Shown in pieces: positions 1-10,600 of a stretch of DNA of 64,000 nt; position 1 is the first letter of the stretch; each line of letters starts with the position of its first letter. The position numbers and the translations under genes are program-made. Origin of the DNA: an uncultured Bacteroidales bacterium. GTDB taxonomy: Bacteria > Bacteroidota > Bacteroidia > Bacteroidales > Bacteroidaceae. Location: positions 235,587 to 299,586 of the forward strand of contig CADAJS010000003.1 in NCBI GenBank assembly GCA_902788315.1. Reading direction: 5' to 3'. The notes beneath the pieces were generated by a model. It saw only the letters and a list, made by a program, of their open reading frames with translations. It made no database searches and was not told the DNA's origin.

Positions 1-2329
<2,329 letters not shown>

Positions 2330-2339
2330 TTATTATATT

Positions 2340-2353
2340 ACGCACGCGTGCGT
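2340..2353. repeat. 14-bp perfect palindrome in the GH2 leader
   Basis: ACGCACGCGTGCGT is perfectly self-complementary. It lies between the -7 box and the start codon of the GH2 gene, so it would fall in the 5' untranslated RNA. It could be an operator or an RNA hairpin; nothing here decides which. Confidence 0.5.
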
Positions 2354-2363
2354 GAAAGCATTG

Positions 2364-2394
2364 CAAAGGTACGAATAAGCAGGGAGAATACAAA
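2364..2394 (-). promoter_or_regulatory. Bacteroidota-type promoter of the GH2 gene
   Basis: On the minus strand there is a -33 TTTG (2394-2391), a 19-bp spacer and a -7 TACCTTTG (2371-2364), which fits the Bacteroidota sigma-factor consensus. A 16-bp palindrome, AAAGAAATATTTCTTT (2398-2413), abuts the -33 box on its upstream side. Confidence 0.8.
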
Positions 2395-2499
2395 GCGAAA
2401 GAAATATTTCTTTTGCATAAAACATGGATGAGAGCCACTCTGTCGGGGCGAAAGATGATATTTTTGGAAGGAAAGGGAGAGACTTCGGGCAATTATTTA

Positions 2500-2507
2500 T
2501 AACTTTG
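2500..2507 (+). promoter_or_regulatory. -7 box TAACTTTG before the membrane-protein gene
   Basis: TAACTTTG fits TAnnTTTG. It sits 21 bases before the ATG at 2529 and downstream of an earlier in-frame ATG at 2424, so it favours the later start. No clear -33 TTTG at the usual distance was seen. Confidence 0.6.
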
Positions 2508-2528
2508 TGGCAAAAAGAGCACCGAAAC

Positions 2529-4379
2529 ATGGGAAGCCGACTATCAAAATACGGGAATAGATACGGAACATACGTCACGCTGCTGGCCATCCCGGCCATG
2601 TGTTTCGTACTGCTCCGGCTGGAGGGTGACGTGCTCTTCCGTGCCCAGGAGCTGAGCCTGTTCCTCTTCTCCCGCCACTTCTACGAGAGGCTGTGTATCT
2701 ACCCGGGCGGCACGCTGTCATGGCTGGCCTGTCTGGCCACCACATGCTTCCACTCGAAGGCCGAGACGTTCATCATGCTGTGTCTGGCGTGGGGAGCATG
2801 CAGCGCGATGGCCATCCGCCTGTTCCGCCTGCGAGGCTGGTGGAGCATGCTGGCCCTGTTGCTACCCCTGGCACTGCTGGCCTGCATGGTCCAGACGGGC
2901 TACTGGCTCTATTATCAGAAACTGCCGGGCCACATGATGGTGCCCACGTTGGGCATGACGTTCGCCATGATTGCAGCCTGCATCCACTCGTGCCTGCGCA
3001 AGCATCACCCCCTGCTTGGGCTGGCATGGATGATTGTCTGCGCAAGCGTGGGCTATCCCCTGCTGGGTGCCTGGTCGTTTGCCGCCACGGCGCTGATGAT
3101 GTGGCCCGACGGCATGCCTCGCCGCGGCGAGTGGCGCTGGCCGCTGATTTCTGCCGGGCTGGGCGTCGTCCTCATCCTGCTGGTGCCCCAGGTAGCCTAT
3201 CAGCACCTGTACACCCAGGTGGCCAGGGCTCAGCTCTACCGCGCCGCTATGCCCACCTTCGGCATTGACAATGACGACTTCGCACAATATCGCCTGCCCT
3301 ACCTGGCGCTGGCCCTCTCTCTGCTACCCGCCATGCTCTGCCGCATGAAGCCCGAGACCTGGCTCAGCCGCACATGGCAGCGGGCCGCCATCGTCCTTGC
3401 GCTGACGGGCGCCGCCCTGTGGGGTGTTCGGCACGTATGGTACACCGACACGAATTTCCACCGCGAGATACGCCAGAGCCTCGCCATCGAAAAGCTGGAC
3501 TGGGAGGGCGTGCTGCGCATTGCCCGCGAGACCTCGGACACCGCCCCCACCCGCATCATGGTGCTCAACAGGAACCTGGCCCTCTTCCGCCTGGGACGCG
3601 CCGGCGATGAGATATTCCACTATCTCGAGGGCGACACGCCGCCCAACGCTCCGTGGCTCGTGCACATCTCGCAGGTGAACGGCAAGAGCCTCTACTACCA
3701 CTACGGGCTGGAGAACTTCTGCTACCGATGGTGCATGGAGCAGGGCATCGAGACGGGCTGGAACGTGGACGAGCTGCGCCTGATGGTCAAGGCCAGCCTC
3801 ATCAACGGAGACTACGGCGTGGCACGAAAATACCTCGACCTGCTCTCCCAGACTCGCCACCACCGTGAGTGGGCTATCCGCTACACCCGCTTCCTGCACC
3901 ACCCCGAACTGGTGGCACAGGACGAGGAAATGGGCCCCATCCTCCACCTCATGGATCGTCGCGACCGCCTGGATACCGACCACATGCAGGTGGAACTCTA
4001 CCTGCTGGACTACTTCGCGCTGAACGGCGGCAGCAAGGACCCGCTGCGACAGGAGCTGAACCTGCTGTGCGCCATGCTCACCCGTGACATTCCCTCCTTC
4101 TGGGATCGTTTCTTCGAATATGTGCCATCGCACGCACAGAAAGGCATCCCCCGCCATTTCCAGGAGGCCGCCTTCCTGTACGGACAGCTGGAGCAGACGG
4201 TGAACACCAGCCACATGCCATTCGACCCCGAGGTGCGCCAGACCTACGAGGATTTCATGCGCTTCAACGAGCAGTGCGGCACCATGACGCTGGAGCAGAA
4301 GAAGGTAGCCTTCCGTCCACGCTTCGGCCATACGTTCTTCTATTATTATTTCCTCGTCAGAGGGCTGAAAACCGCATAG
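2529..4379 (+). CDS. Polytopic inner-membrane protein, DUF6057-like
   Basis: A 616-residue protein is predicted from the ATG at 2529. An in-frame ATG at 2424 would lie upstream of the -7 box and add a hydrophilic leader, so it is less likely. The N-terminal half (about 15-315) contains some nine or ten hydrophobic helices, and the C-terminal half is soluble and helical, with a TPR-like look. Size and architecture fit the Bacteroidota family I know as DUF6057, but this was recognised by eye only. The stop codon is two bases before the start of the heme-motif lipoprotein gene, so the two are almost certainly co-transcribed and may work together. Function unknown. Confidence 0.75.
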   Translation: MGSRLSKYGNRYGTYVTLLAIPAMCFVLLRLEGDVLFRAQELSLFLFSRHFYERLCIYPGGTLSWLACLATTCFHSKAETFIMLCLAWGACSAMAIRLFRLRGWWSMLALLLPLALLACMVQTGYWLYYQKLPGHMMVPTLGMTFAMIAACIHSCLRKHHPLLGLAWMIVCASVGYPLLGAWSFAATALMMWPDGMPRRGEWRWPLISAGLGVVLILLVPQVAYQHLYTQVARAQLYRAAMPTFGIDNDDFAQYRLPYLALALSLLPAMLCRMKPETWLSRTWQRAAIVLALTGAALWGVRHVWYTDTNFHREIRQSLAIEKLDWEGVLRIARETSDTAPTRIMVLNRNLALFRLGRAGDEIFHYLEGDTPPNAPWLVHISQVNGKSLYYHYGLENFCYRWCMEQGIETGWNVDELRLMVKASLINGDYGVARKYLDLLSQTRHHREWAIRYTRFLHHPELVAQDEEMGPILHLMDRRDRLDTDHMQVELYLLDYFALNGGSKDPLRQELNLLCAMLTRDIPSFWDRFFEYVPSHAQKGIPRHFQEAAFLYGQLEQTVNTSHMPFDPEVRQTYEDFMRFNEQCGTMTLEQKKVAFRPRFGHTFFYYYFLVRGLKTA

Positions 4380-4381
4380 CG

Positions 4382-5848
4382 ATGAAACGTCTCATATATC
4401 TTTTCCTTCCGCTCATCCTCATGGCAGCCGCCTGCCGGCGCAGCCAGGTGCCGCAACACTTCACCGAGACGGACACCATGCCGCGCCTCTATCCCGACTA
4501 CATCGGTGTGACCGTGCCGCAGAACATGGCGCCGCTGCGCTTCCATATCGAAGACGAAGCAGACCGATACGTCACACGCCTTTCGTCCAACGGGGCCACA
4601 TATACCTTCAGCGGACCAGACATCTGTCCCAGCCTCAAAGCGTGGCGACGAATGGCTGCCGGAGCTGCCGACATCACAGCCGAAGTGTTCCTGGGGCAGA
4701 CCGACGGCACATGGCAGCGCATGCAGCCTTTCAGCATACACGTCTCGGCAGACAGCATCAACCCCTACCTGGCCTACCGCCTCATCGCGCCCTCCTACGT
4801 AGCCTACGAAGACCTGACCATCTGCCAGCGCAACCTGACGAACTATGACGAGCGCGTCATCTATGGCAACATGATAAACAGCAACGAGCGCGACGGACAG
4901 TGTATCAACTGCCACGCCTTCCAGCACTACAATCCGGCACGCATGCAGTTCCACGTGCGACAGGCCTATGGCGGAACAGTCGTCGCCTATGACGGCACGG
5001 TGAAGAAGGTGCAGCTGAAGCGCGACAGCCTGCTCAGCGCCGGAGTATATCCCGCCTGGCATCCCACCGAGCCCCTCATCGCCTACAGCACGAATCTGAC
5101 CAGCCAGCTCTTCCACACCCGCGACGTGCAGAAGGTGGAGGTGCAGGACACGTACAGCGACCTCGTCCTCTACGACGTGGCACAGGACTGCGTGACATCC
5201 CTGCCGCGCGACAGCAACGAGCTGGACTGCTTCCCGTGGTGGAGCCCCGACGGAAAGACACTATATTATTGTGCAGCCCAATACACGCCCACGGACAGCA
5301 CCCTCCCACGTCCGCAGGACATGGCGCGGCACTACACCAACCTGCGATACAACCTGATGGCACGCGACTTCGACACCGAGAGTCACCGCTTCGGCCCCGC
5401 ACGCATGGTGTTCGACGCAGCCTCGCAAGGCCGCAGCGCCACCCTACCCCGCCTCTCACCCGACGGCCGATGGCTGCTCTTCACGATGGGACGCCACGGC
5501 GTGTTCCACATCTGGCACCGCGATGCCAACCTCTACATGATGGACCTCAGCACAGGACGGGTGCGCAGGGTCGACGAGGTGAACAGCCCCGAGGTGGAGA
5601 GCTACCACTCGTGGAGCAGCAACGGACGATGGATTGTCTTCAGCAGTCGGCGCGACGACGGCAACTACACCCGACCATTCTTCGCCCACGTGGATGCCGA
5701 GGGAAGGATGACAAAACCCTTCGAACTGCCCTCGCGCGACCCGCTCTACCATCGCCAGCTCCTGCGAAGCTACAATATCCCGGAATTCATCGACGGCCCC
5801 GTAAACGTGTCGCCCCAGGAACTGGCCCGCATCATCCGACAACCCTGA
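4382..5848 (+). CDS. Lipoprotein with PD40/TolB-like propeller repeats and a CXXCH heme motif
   Basis: The 488-residue product starts with a lipoprotein signal whose lipobox ends at C18 (LMAAAC). Residues 174-178 read CINCH, a c-type heme attachment motif, followed by AFQHYNP. The second half has repeated blocks such as YPAWHPTEPLIAYSTN, WWSPDGKTLYY, LSPDGRWLLF and WSSNGRWIVFSS, which are PD40/TolB-type beta-propeller blades. The protein should be anchored facing the periplasm or outside. A role in electron transfer or sensing coupled to the upstream membrane protein is inference. It follows that gene by two bases. Whether the single CXXCH really carries heme is unproven. Confidence 0.82.
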   Translation: MKRLIYLFLPLILMAAACRRSQVPQHFTETDTMPRLYPDYIGVTVPQNMAPLRFHIEDEADRYVTRLSSNGATYTFSGPDICPSLKAWRRMAAGAADITAEVFLGQTDGTWQRMQPFSIHVSADSINPYLAYRLIAPSYVAYEDLTICQRNLTNYDERVIYGNMINSNERDGQCINCHAFQHYNPARMQFHVRQAYGGTVVAYDGTVKKVQLKRDSLLSAGVYPAWHPTEPLIAYSTNLTSQLFHTRDVQKVEVQDTYSDLVLYDVAQDCVTSLPRDSNELDCFPWWSPDGKTLYYCAAQYTPTDSTLPRPQDMARHYTNLRYNLMARDFDTESHRFGPARMVFDAASQGRSATLPRLSPDGRWLLFTMGRHGVFHIWHRDANLYMMDLSTGRVRRVDEVNSPEVESYHSWSSNGRWIVFSSRRDDGNYTRPFFAHVDAEGRMTKPFELPSRDPLYHRQLLRSYNIPEFIDGPVNVSPQELARIIRQP

Positions 5849-5908
5849 CAAGCATTACAGCCCCCAAACTATAAACTTTAAACCATAAACTATACACTTT
5901 AAAAAACA

Positions 5909-6592
5909 TTGCTCCTCACCGACCTTGCCTCCCTGCTTCTGCCCCGCACGTGTCCCGTATGCGAAGGCCGAATGATGCCCGGCGAATCATTCGTCTGTGC
6001 CGCTTGCAGCGCACAGTGGCCACGCTATCCCATGGAACGCATCGACGACAACATGATGGTGCGACGGCTGTGGCCCTCGTTCCCGGCAATCTATGGCGCC
6101 ACGCTCTTAGCCTATCGCCACCACTCGCCGTTCCACCACATCCTGATGCGCATCAAGTATCAGGGCCACACACGCCTGGCCGAGGCAATGGGTCGATGGG
6201 GCGGCCGCGAGTTGCAGGACACAGCCCTTCCGGCATGGACCGACATCATAGTACCTGTACCGCTGAGCCGCATGCGACGCCTGAAACGCGGGTACAACCA
6301 AGCAGAACTTATAGCCCGCGGACTGGCCCGGGAGTTCGGACGCCCCGTGGAGACACTGCTACGCCGCCGCGAAGGACGCAAGAGCCAGACCCGTCTGGGC
6401 AGCGAGGAGCGTCTGGCCAACGCACAAGGCATCTACAGCGCCGCCATCCCCCAGCACCTGTGCGGCAAGCATCTCCTGCTCGTGGACGACGTGATGACCA
6501 CCGGTGCCACACTCATGGCCTGCGCCCATGCCCTGCTCGAAGCCGACCCCTCGGCCCAGATAAGCGTCTTCACACTGGCCTGCGCAAGTTAA
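5909..6592 (+). CDS. ComF family phosphoribosyltransferase-like protein
   Basis: The 227-residue product has an N-terminal zinc-finger with cysteines at 15, 18, 30 and 33 (CPVC, CAAC) and a C-terminal type I phosphoribosyltransferase fold with the PRPP loop VDDVMTTGAT at 192-201. This is the ComF/GntX architecture, tied to DNA uptake in transformable bacteria but of unsettled biochemical role elsewhere. The only start that leaves the zinc-finger intact is a TTG at 5909; there is no in-frame ATG upstream of it. The 60-base gap before it is filled with low-complexity ATAAACT-like words. It is likely read through from the upstream genes. Confidence 0.88.
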   Translation: MLLTDLASLLLPRTCPVCEGRMMPGESFVCAACSAQWPRYPMERIDDNMMVRRLWPSFPAIYGATLLAYRHHSPFHHILMRIKYQGHTRLAEAMGRWGGRELQDTALPAWTDIIVPVPLSRMRRLKRGYNQAELIARGLAREFGRPVETLLRRREGRKSQTRLGSEERLANAQGIYSAAIPQHLCGKHLLLVDDVMTTGATLMACAHALLEADPSAQISVFTLACAS

Positions 6593-6679
6593 GCTTCCAG
6601 TCCCGAATAGCCTGCCTGCCCCCCTCTGACGAGGGAAACGTCATAAACAACGAATCGTGAATTATAAAGTATAAGAGAC

Positions 6680-7825
6680 ATGGACAGACGTAATTTCCTT
6701 GGGCAATCAGCGCTGAGTCTGGCTGCCCTCAGCCTGGGTACCAGCTGCACACGAGAGAAGAAGACCGTACGTATCCCACAGGTCGGGCCACAGGCAATCT
6801 CACCGGACTTCGGCAAGATTCGTGCGCTGCTGCTCCATCTGGGCAGCAACATGTGGTGCGACTTCCCCACCGAACTCATGGGCGGACTCTGCGAGGAGAG
6901 TCGCGAGCTGCTCGAAGTGAAACCCGAGACCCACCTCGTCTGGACCGACGAGGAATGGCAGCGCGTCACCGAGCGAGCCACGGGCAAGGGCATCAACATG
7001 ATCGTTCTGGACCTGGGCGAGGGACTCCTCTATCCCAGCCATCCCGAACTGGCCGTCCCAGGCACATGGAGCGTGGAGCGTATGCAGTCCGAGATACAGC
7101 GGCTCAATGCAATGGGATTCGAGGTGATACCCAAGCTGAACTTCTCCACCACACACAACGGCTGGATGGGCGACTACCGGCACATGGTCTCCTCGAAACC
7201 CTACTACCGCATGTGTGAGGATATCATCCGCGACGTCGTCGAGATATTCGGCCACCCGCGCTACTTCCACATCGGCTTCGACGAAGAGCGCGCCTCGTTT
7301 CAGGAGAGCGAGCGATTCCACTACATATGCGTGCGTAAGGGCGAATACTGGTGGAAGGACTTCCTGCATATCGTGGGCGAGGTGGAGAAGGCAGGTGCAC
7401 GCCCCTGGATGTGGAGCGACTATGCCTGGACGTCGGAGGAGTTCTTCGAGCGCTGCCCGAAGAGCGTCGTGCAGCAGAACTGGTTCTACGACAGCGCTGC
7501 CGGAGGCTTCGACCTGGCCACCAACGACACCCACGACCACGTACGCCTCGAGACGTTCTACAAGCTGGACCAGGCAGGCTTCGACCAAGTGCCCTGCGGC
7601 ACCAACTGGCCGGGCGGCAAGCGACGCAGAGAGGGGCTGGGGGCCGACGACGTCATCGGACGCCTCACACAATTCAGTCTGGCAAACATATCGAAGGAAC
7701 ACCTCATGGGACTGATGATGGGCACATGGGAAATCTACTGCTGGGACGTAGCGGGCCGCGACGAGTATCTCCAGAAGATTCTCCACGGCATTGACCTCTT
7801 CGGCGAAGCCATCGCGGCAGAGTGA
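6680..7825 (+). CDS. Tat-exported lipoprotein with a GH20-like TIM barrel
   Basis: The 381-residue product starts with MDRRNFLG, a twin-arginine motif, then a hydrophobic stretch ending in a lipobox-like LGTSC (C23). It should therefore be exported folded and lipidated. The rest resembles a family 20 hexosaminidase-type barrel: strand-like blocks such as IPKLNFSTTHNGW, and FHIGFDEE at 196-203, where D201-E202 occupy the place of the GH20 catalytic Asp-Glu pair. The usual N-terminal GH20 domain is absent. Related Bacteroidota proteins are often just called Tat pathway signal proteins. Beta-hexosaminidase activity is an inference. Confidence 0.72.
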   Translation: MDRRNFLGQSALSLAALSLGTSCTREKKTVRIPQVGPQAISPDFGKIRALLLHLGSNMWCDFPTELMGGLCEESRELLEVKPETHLVWTDEEWQRVTERATGKGINMIVLDLGEGLLYPSHPELAVPGTWSVERMQSEIQRLNAMGFEVIPKLNFSTTHNGWMGDYRHMVSSKPYYRMCEDIIRDVVEIFGHPRYFHIGFDEERASFQESERFHYICVRKGEYWWKDFLHIVGEVEKAGARPWMWSDYAWTSEEFFERCPKSVVQQNWFYDSAAGGFDLATNDTHDHVRLETFYKLDQAGFDQVPCGTNWPGGKRRREGLGADDVIGRLTQFSLANISKEHLMGLMMGTWEIYCWDVAGRDEYLQKILHGIDLFGEAIAAE

Positions 7826-7914
7826 AAAGAGCAGCACGGAAACGTAAAAACAGAATCGCAGAGCACTATTTCATAACAAATTGAAAGTTTTTCATGACTT
7901 TCTGCAACGATTTG

Positions 7915-7945
7915 TTTGTCAATTCGTGGTTTTTGCTTACCTTTG
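7915..7945 (+). promoter_or_regulatory. gdhA promoter
   Basis: TTTG (7915-7918), a 19-bp spacer and TACCTTTG (7938-7945) match the Bacteroidota promoter consensus. The start codon follows 47 bases later. Confidence 0.8.
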
Positions 7946-7992
7946 CGCCCGGATAGCAACCAACGAAGTGTTTTACTTTATCATTTAAGCGT

Positions 7993-9330
7993 ATGAATGC
8001 AAAAGCAGTATTGGAAGATCTGAAGCAGAGATTCCCTAACGAGCCTGAATATCACCAGGCAGTGGAAGAGGTGCTGGGCACAATTGAAGAAGAGTACAAC
8101 AAGCACCCCGAGTTCGACAAAGTGAACCTCATCGAACGCCTGTGTATTCCTGACCGCGTCTATACCTTCCGTGTGAACTGGATGGACGACAAGGGCAATA
8201 TCCAGACGAACATGGGCTATCGCGTACAGCACAACAATGCCATCGGCCCGTACAAGGGAGGCATTCGTTTCCACAAGAGCGTAAACCTGGGTATCCTGAA
8301 GTTCCTCGCATTCGAGCAGACGTTCAAGAACAGCCTGACCACACTGCCCATGGGCGGCGGCAAGGGCGGCAGCGACTTCTCGCCTCGCGGCAAGTCGAAT
8401 GCCGAAGTAATGCGCTTCTGCCAGGCATTCATGCTGGAGCTGACCCGCCACATCGGTCCCGACGTGGACGTGCCTGCCGGTGACATCGGCGTAGGCGGAC
8501 GCGAAGTGGGCTACATGTTCGGCATGTACAAGAAGCTGACGCGCGAGTTCAGCGGCGTGCTCACAGGCAAGGGCCTCGAGTTCGGCGGTTCACTCATCCG
8601 TCCTGAAGCCACAGGCTACGGCACCGTTTACTTCCTGCGCGCCATGCTGAAGACCAAGGGCGAGACCATCGAAGGCAAGAAGGTGCTCATCAGCGGTGCC
8701 GGAAACGTGGCACAATATGCAGCAGAAAAAGTACTGCAACTCGGAGGTAAGGTGATGACCATGAGCGACAGCGACGGATACGTATACGACCCGGACGGCA
8801 TCGACCGCGCCAAGCTGGACTACATCATGGAACTGAAGAACGTCTATCGCGGACGTATGAGAGAATATGTGGAGCAGTATCCGACGGCCAAGTACGTAGA
8901 GGGAGCCAAGCCCTGGTTCGAGAAAGCCGACATCGCACTGCCCTGCGCCACACAGAACGAGCTGAACGAGGAGCAGGCAAAGGCCTTAGTAGCCAATGGT
9001 GTTATCGCCGTTGCCGAAGGTGCCAACATGCCCTCGACACCCGGAGCCATCCGCGTCTTCCAGGAGGCCAAGATTCTCTACTCACCGGGAAAGGCATCCA
9101 ACGCCGGCGGTGTGAGCGTAAGCGGACTGGAGATGTCCCAGAACTCGGAGCGACTCAGCTGGAGCGCCGAGGAGGTGGACGCCAAGCTGCTCTGGATTAT
9201 GGAAAATATCCACGAGAACTGCGTGAAGTACGGCACCGAACCCGATGGCTACGTGAACTACGTCAAGGGAGCCAACGTAGCCGGCTTCATGAAGGTTGCC
9301 AAAGCGATGATGGCACAGGGTGTCGTCTGA
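7993..9330 (+). CDS. gdhA: Glutamate dehydrogenase, hexameric NADP-type
   Basis: The 445-residue protein has the full-length size of hexameric bacterial glutamate dehydrogenases, which make glutamate from 2-oxoglutarate and ammonium. Substrate-site motifs are present: YKGGIRFH and PMGGGKGGSD with the catalytic K124, followed by the DVPAGDIGVGGREVGYM block. The Rossmann domain starts near GKKVLISGAGNVAQY. NADP preference is expected for the family, not shown. It has a strong promoter of its own. Its last seven codons and stop are part of a 66-bp tandem repeat that continues downstream. Confidence 0.97.
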   Translation: MNAKAVLEDLKQRFPNEPEYHQAVEEVLGTIEEEYNKHPEFDKVNLIERLCIPDRVYTFRVNWMDDKGNIQTNMGYRVQHNNAIGPYKGGIRFHKSVNLGILKFLAFEQTFKNSLTTLPMGGGKGGSDFSPRGKSNAEVMRFCQAFMLELTRHIGPDVDVPAGDIGVGGREVGYMFGMYKKLTREFSGVLTGKGLEFGGSLIRPEATGYGTVYFLRAMLKTKGETIEGKKVLISGAGNVAQYAAEKVLQLGGKVMTMSDSDGYVYDPDGIDRAKLDYIMELKNVYRGRMREYVEQYPTAKYVEGAKPWFEKADIALPCATQNELNEEQAKALVANGVIAVAEGANMPSTPGAIRVFQEAKILYSPGKASNAGGVSVSGLEMSQNSERLSWSAEEVDAKLLWIMENIHENCVKYGTEPDGYVNYVKGANVAGFMKVAKAMMAQGVV

Positions 9331-9475
9331 GTGTGGCAGGAAAAGCTCGGCGAAGCCAAGGTTTACTGCGACCAGATGGCACAGGGTGTCGTCTGAGTGT
9401 GGCAGGAAAAGCTCGGCGAAGCCAAGGTTTACTGTGACCAGATGGCACAGGGTGTCGTCTGAGTGTGGCAGGAAA
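9309..9475 (+). repeat. 66-bp direct repeat, two full copies and a partial third, across the gdhA stop
   Basis: Copies start at 9309, 9375 and 9441, each with GATGGCACAGGGTGTCGTCT; the third breaks off after about 35 bases. Copies 1 and 2 are nearly identical (one visible C/T change). The unit is a multiple of three, and each copy repeats the end of gdhA (MAQGVV-stop) plus about 45 bases of trailer. Confidence 0.95.
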
Positions 9476-9485
9476 TAGAATTAGA

Positions 9486-9514
9486 AGCCCCCGCAGCACA
9501 TGCGGGGGCTTTTT
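9486..9514 (+). terminator. Rho-independent terminator after gdhA
   Basis: AGCCCCCGCA (9486-9495) pairs perfectly with TGCGGGGGCT (9501-9510) around a five-base loop and runs into TTTTT. Confidence 0.92.
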
Positions 9515-9812
9515 GTATTCCCTCGCCCAGGAAAACACTTCATGCGACATAAAGAAGGGAAGTCACATGCCCCCCCCTGGAGCATTCACCTCCGTACGAA
9601 AAGCTGGAAGTGAGCAGCAGAACAAGGCGAAGAAAGAAGAACAGCCCCTCGACAGAAGGAAAGACATCGCAATGCGGTCTTTTTTCCACACTTTTTGTTC
9701 CACACGTACCTTATAATATATTAAATATTGACTCGAAGTACTGAGATTTCGATTATATTATGTAACTTTGTAAGCGAAAACAGACAATGACGTAATCACA
9801 CAGAGGTCATCT
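9515..9812. other. Intergenic stretch before the amidase gene
   Basis: No gene could be supported here. The only signal seen is the promoter-like TAACTTTG at 9763-9770, 43 bases before the amidase start, inside an AT-rich segment. Confidence 0.5.
9763..9770 (+). promoter_or_regulatory. -7 box TAACTTTG of the amidase-mlaD operon
   Basis: The box fits TAnnTTTG and lies in an AT-rich segment upstream of the amidase. A matching -33 box is not evident. Confidence 0.6.
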
Positions 9813-10559
9813 ATGACAAAACGATACACACTACTGATAGCCACGCTCATCATGAGCCTGAGTATGCAGGCATTCACCCTGGTGATCGACGCCGGACATG
9901 GCGGCAAGGACCCGGGCGCTGCCGGACGCAAGAGCAAGGAGAAGAACATCAATCTGGCCGTGGCGCTGGAATTGGGCCGCCTCGTGGCGAAAAACTGTCC
10001 CGACGTGAAGGTGGTGTACACACGCAAGACGGATGTCTTCGTCGAACTGGACGAACGCGCACGCATCGCCAACAAAGCCAAGGCAGACCTCTTCATCAGC
10101 ATCCACGTGAACAGCACGGCAGCACGGGTGGGCCCTCAGGGCACGGAGACCTACACGCTGGGCATGCATCGGGCTGCTGACAATCTGGAGGTGGCCAAGC
10201 GCGAGAACAGCGTCATCACCCTGGAGAGCAACTACGAACAGCGCTACGAAGGCTTCGACCCGAAGAGCAGCGAGAGCTACATCATCTTCGAGCTGATGCA
10301 AGACCAGAACATGGAGAAGAGTGTCCGCCTGGCTCGCCTCATCCAGCAACAGATGCGATCATCGGCCAAGCGAGTTGACAAAGGCGTATTCCAAGCCGGC
10401 TTCCTCGTGCTACGGGCCACGAGCATGCCCAGTGCACTGGTCGAACTGGGATACATCAACAACCCCACCGAGGAACAGTATCTCACCTCCAAAGACGGGC
10501 AAGCCGCACTGGCACGCAGCATCTACAACGCCTTCGTACAATACAAGAAAACCAAGTAA
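9813..10559 (+). CDS. N-acetylmuramoyl-L-alanine amidase (Amidase_3)
   Basis: The 248-residue product has a signal peptide (1-20) and one Amidase_3 domain that cuts the amide bond between muramic acid and the stem peptide. Zinc ligands are visible: H29 in DAGHGG, E43 in KEKNINL and H98 in FISIHVNS; the catalytic E211 lies in ALVELGYINN. It belongs to the AmiC/CwlD-type group, without the AMIN or peptidoglycan-binding domain. The mlaD-like gene starts 41 bases downstream; this pairing recurs in Bacteroidota and suggests one transcript. A role in cell separation or wall turnover is likely. Confidence 0.94.
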   Translation: MTKRYTLLIATLIMSLSMQAFTLVIDAGHGGKDPGAAGRKSKEKNINLAVALELGRLVAKNCPDVKVVYTRKTDVFVELDERARIANKAKADLFISIHVNSTAARVGPQGTETYTLGMHRAADNLEVAKRENSVITLESNYEQRYEGFDPKSSESYIIFELMQDQNMEKSVRLARLIQQQMRSSAKRVDKGVFQAGFLVLRATSMPSALVELGYINNPTEEQYLTSKDGQAALARSIYNAFVQYKKTK

Positions 10560-10600
10560 TCCCCATACAAATAACGACATCCAACGACTCAGAATAAGAC

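Noticed and set aside
9309..9475. CRISPR array at the gdhA end
   Set aside because: The units are directly adjacent with no variable spacers, and no cas genes are present.
9287..9550. A minus-strand frame with 22-residue repeats
   Set aside because: It only translates the 66-bp tandem repeat; there is no start context or known domain.
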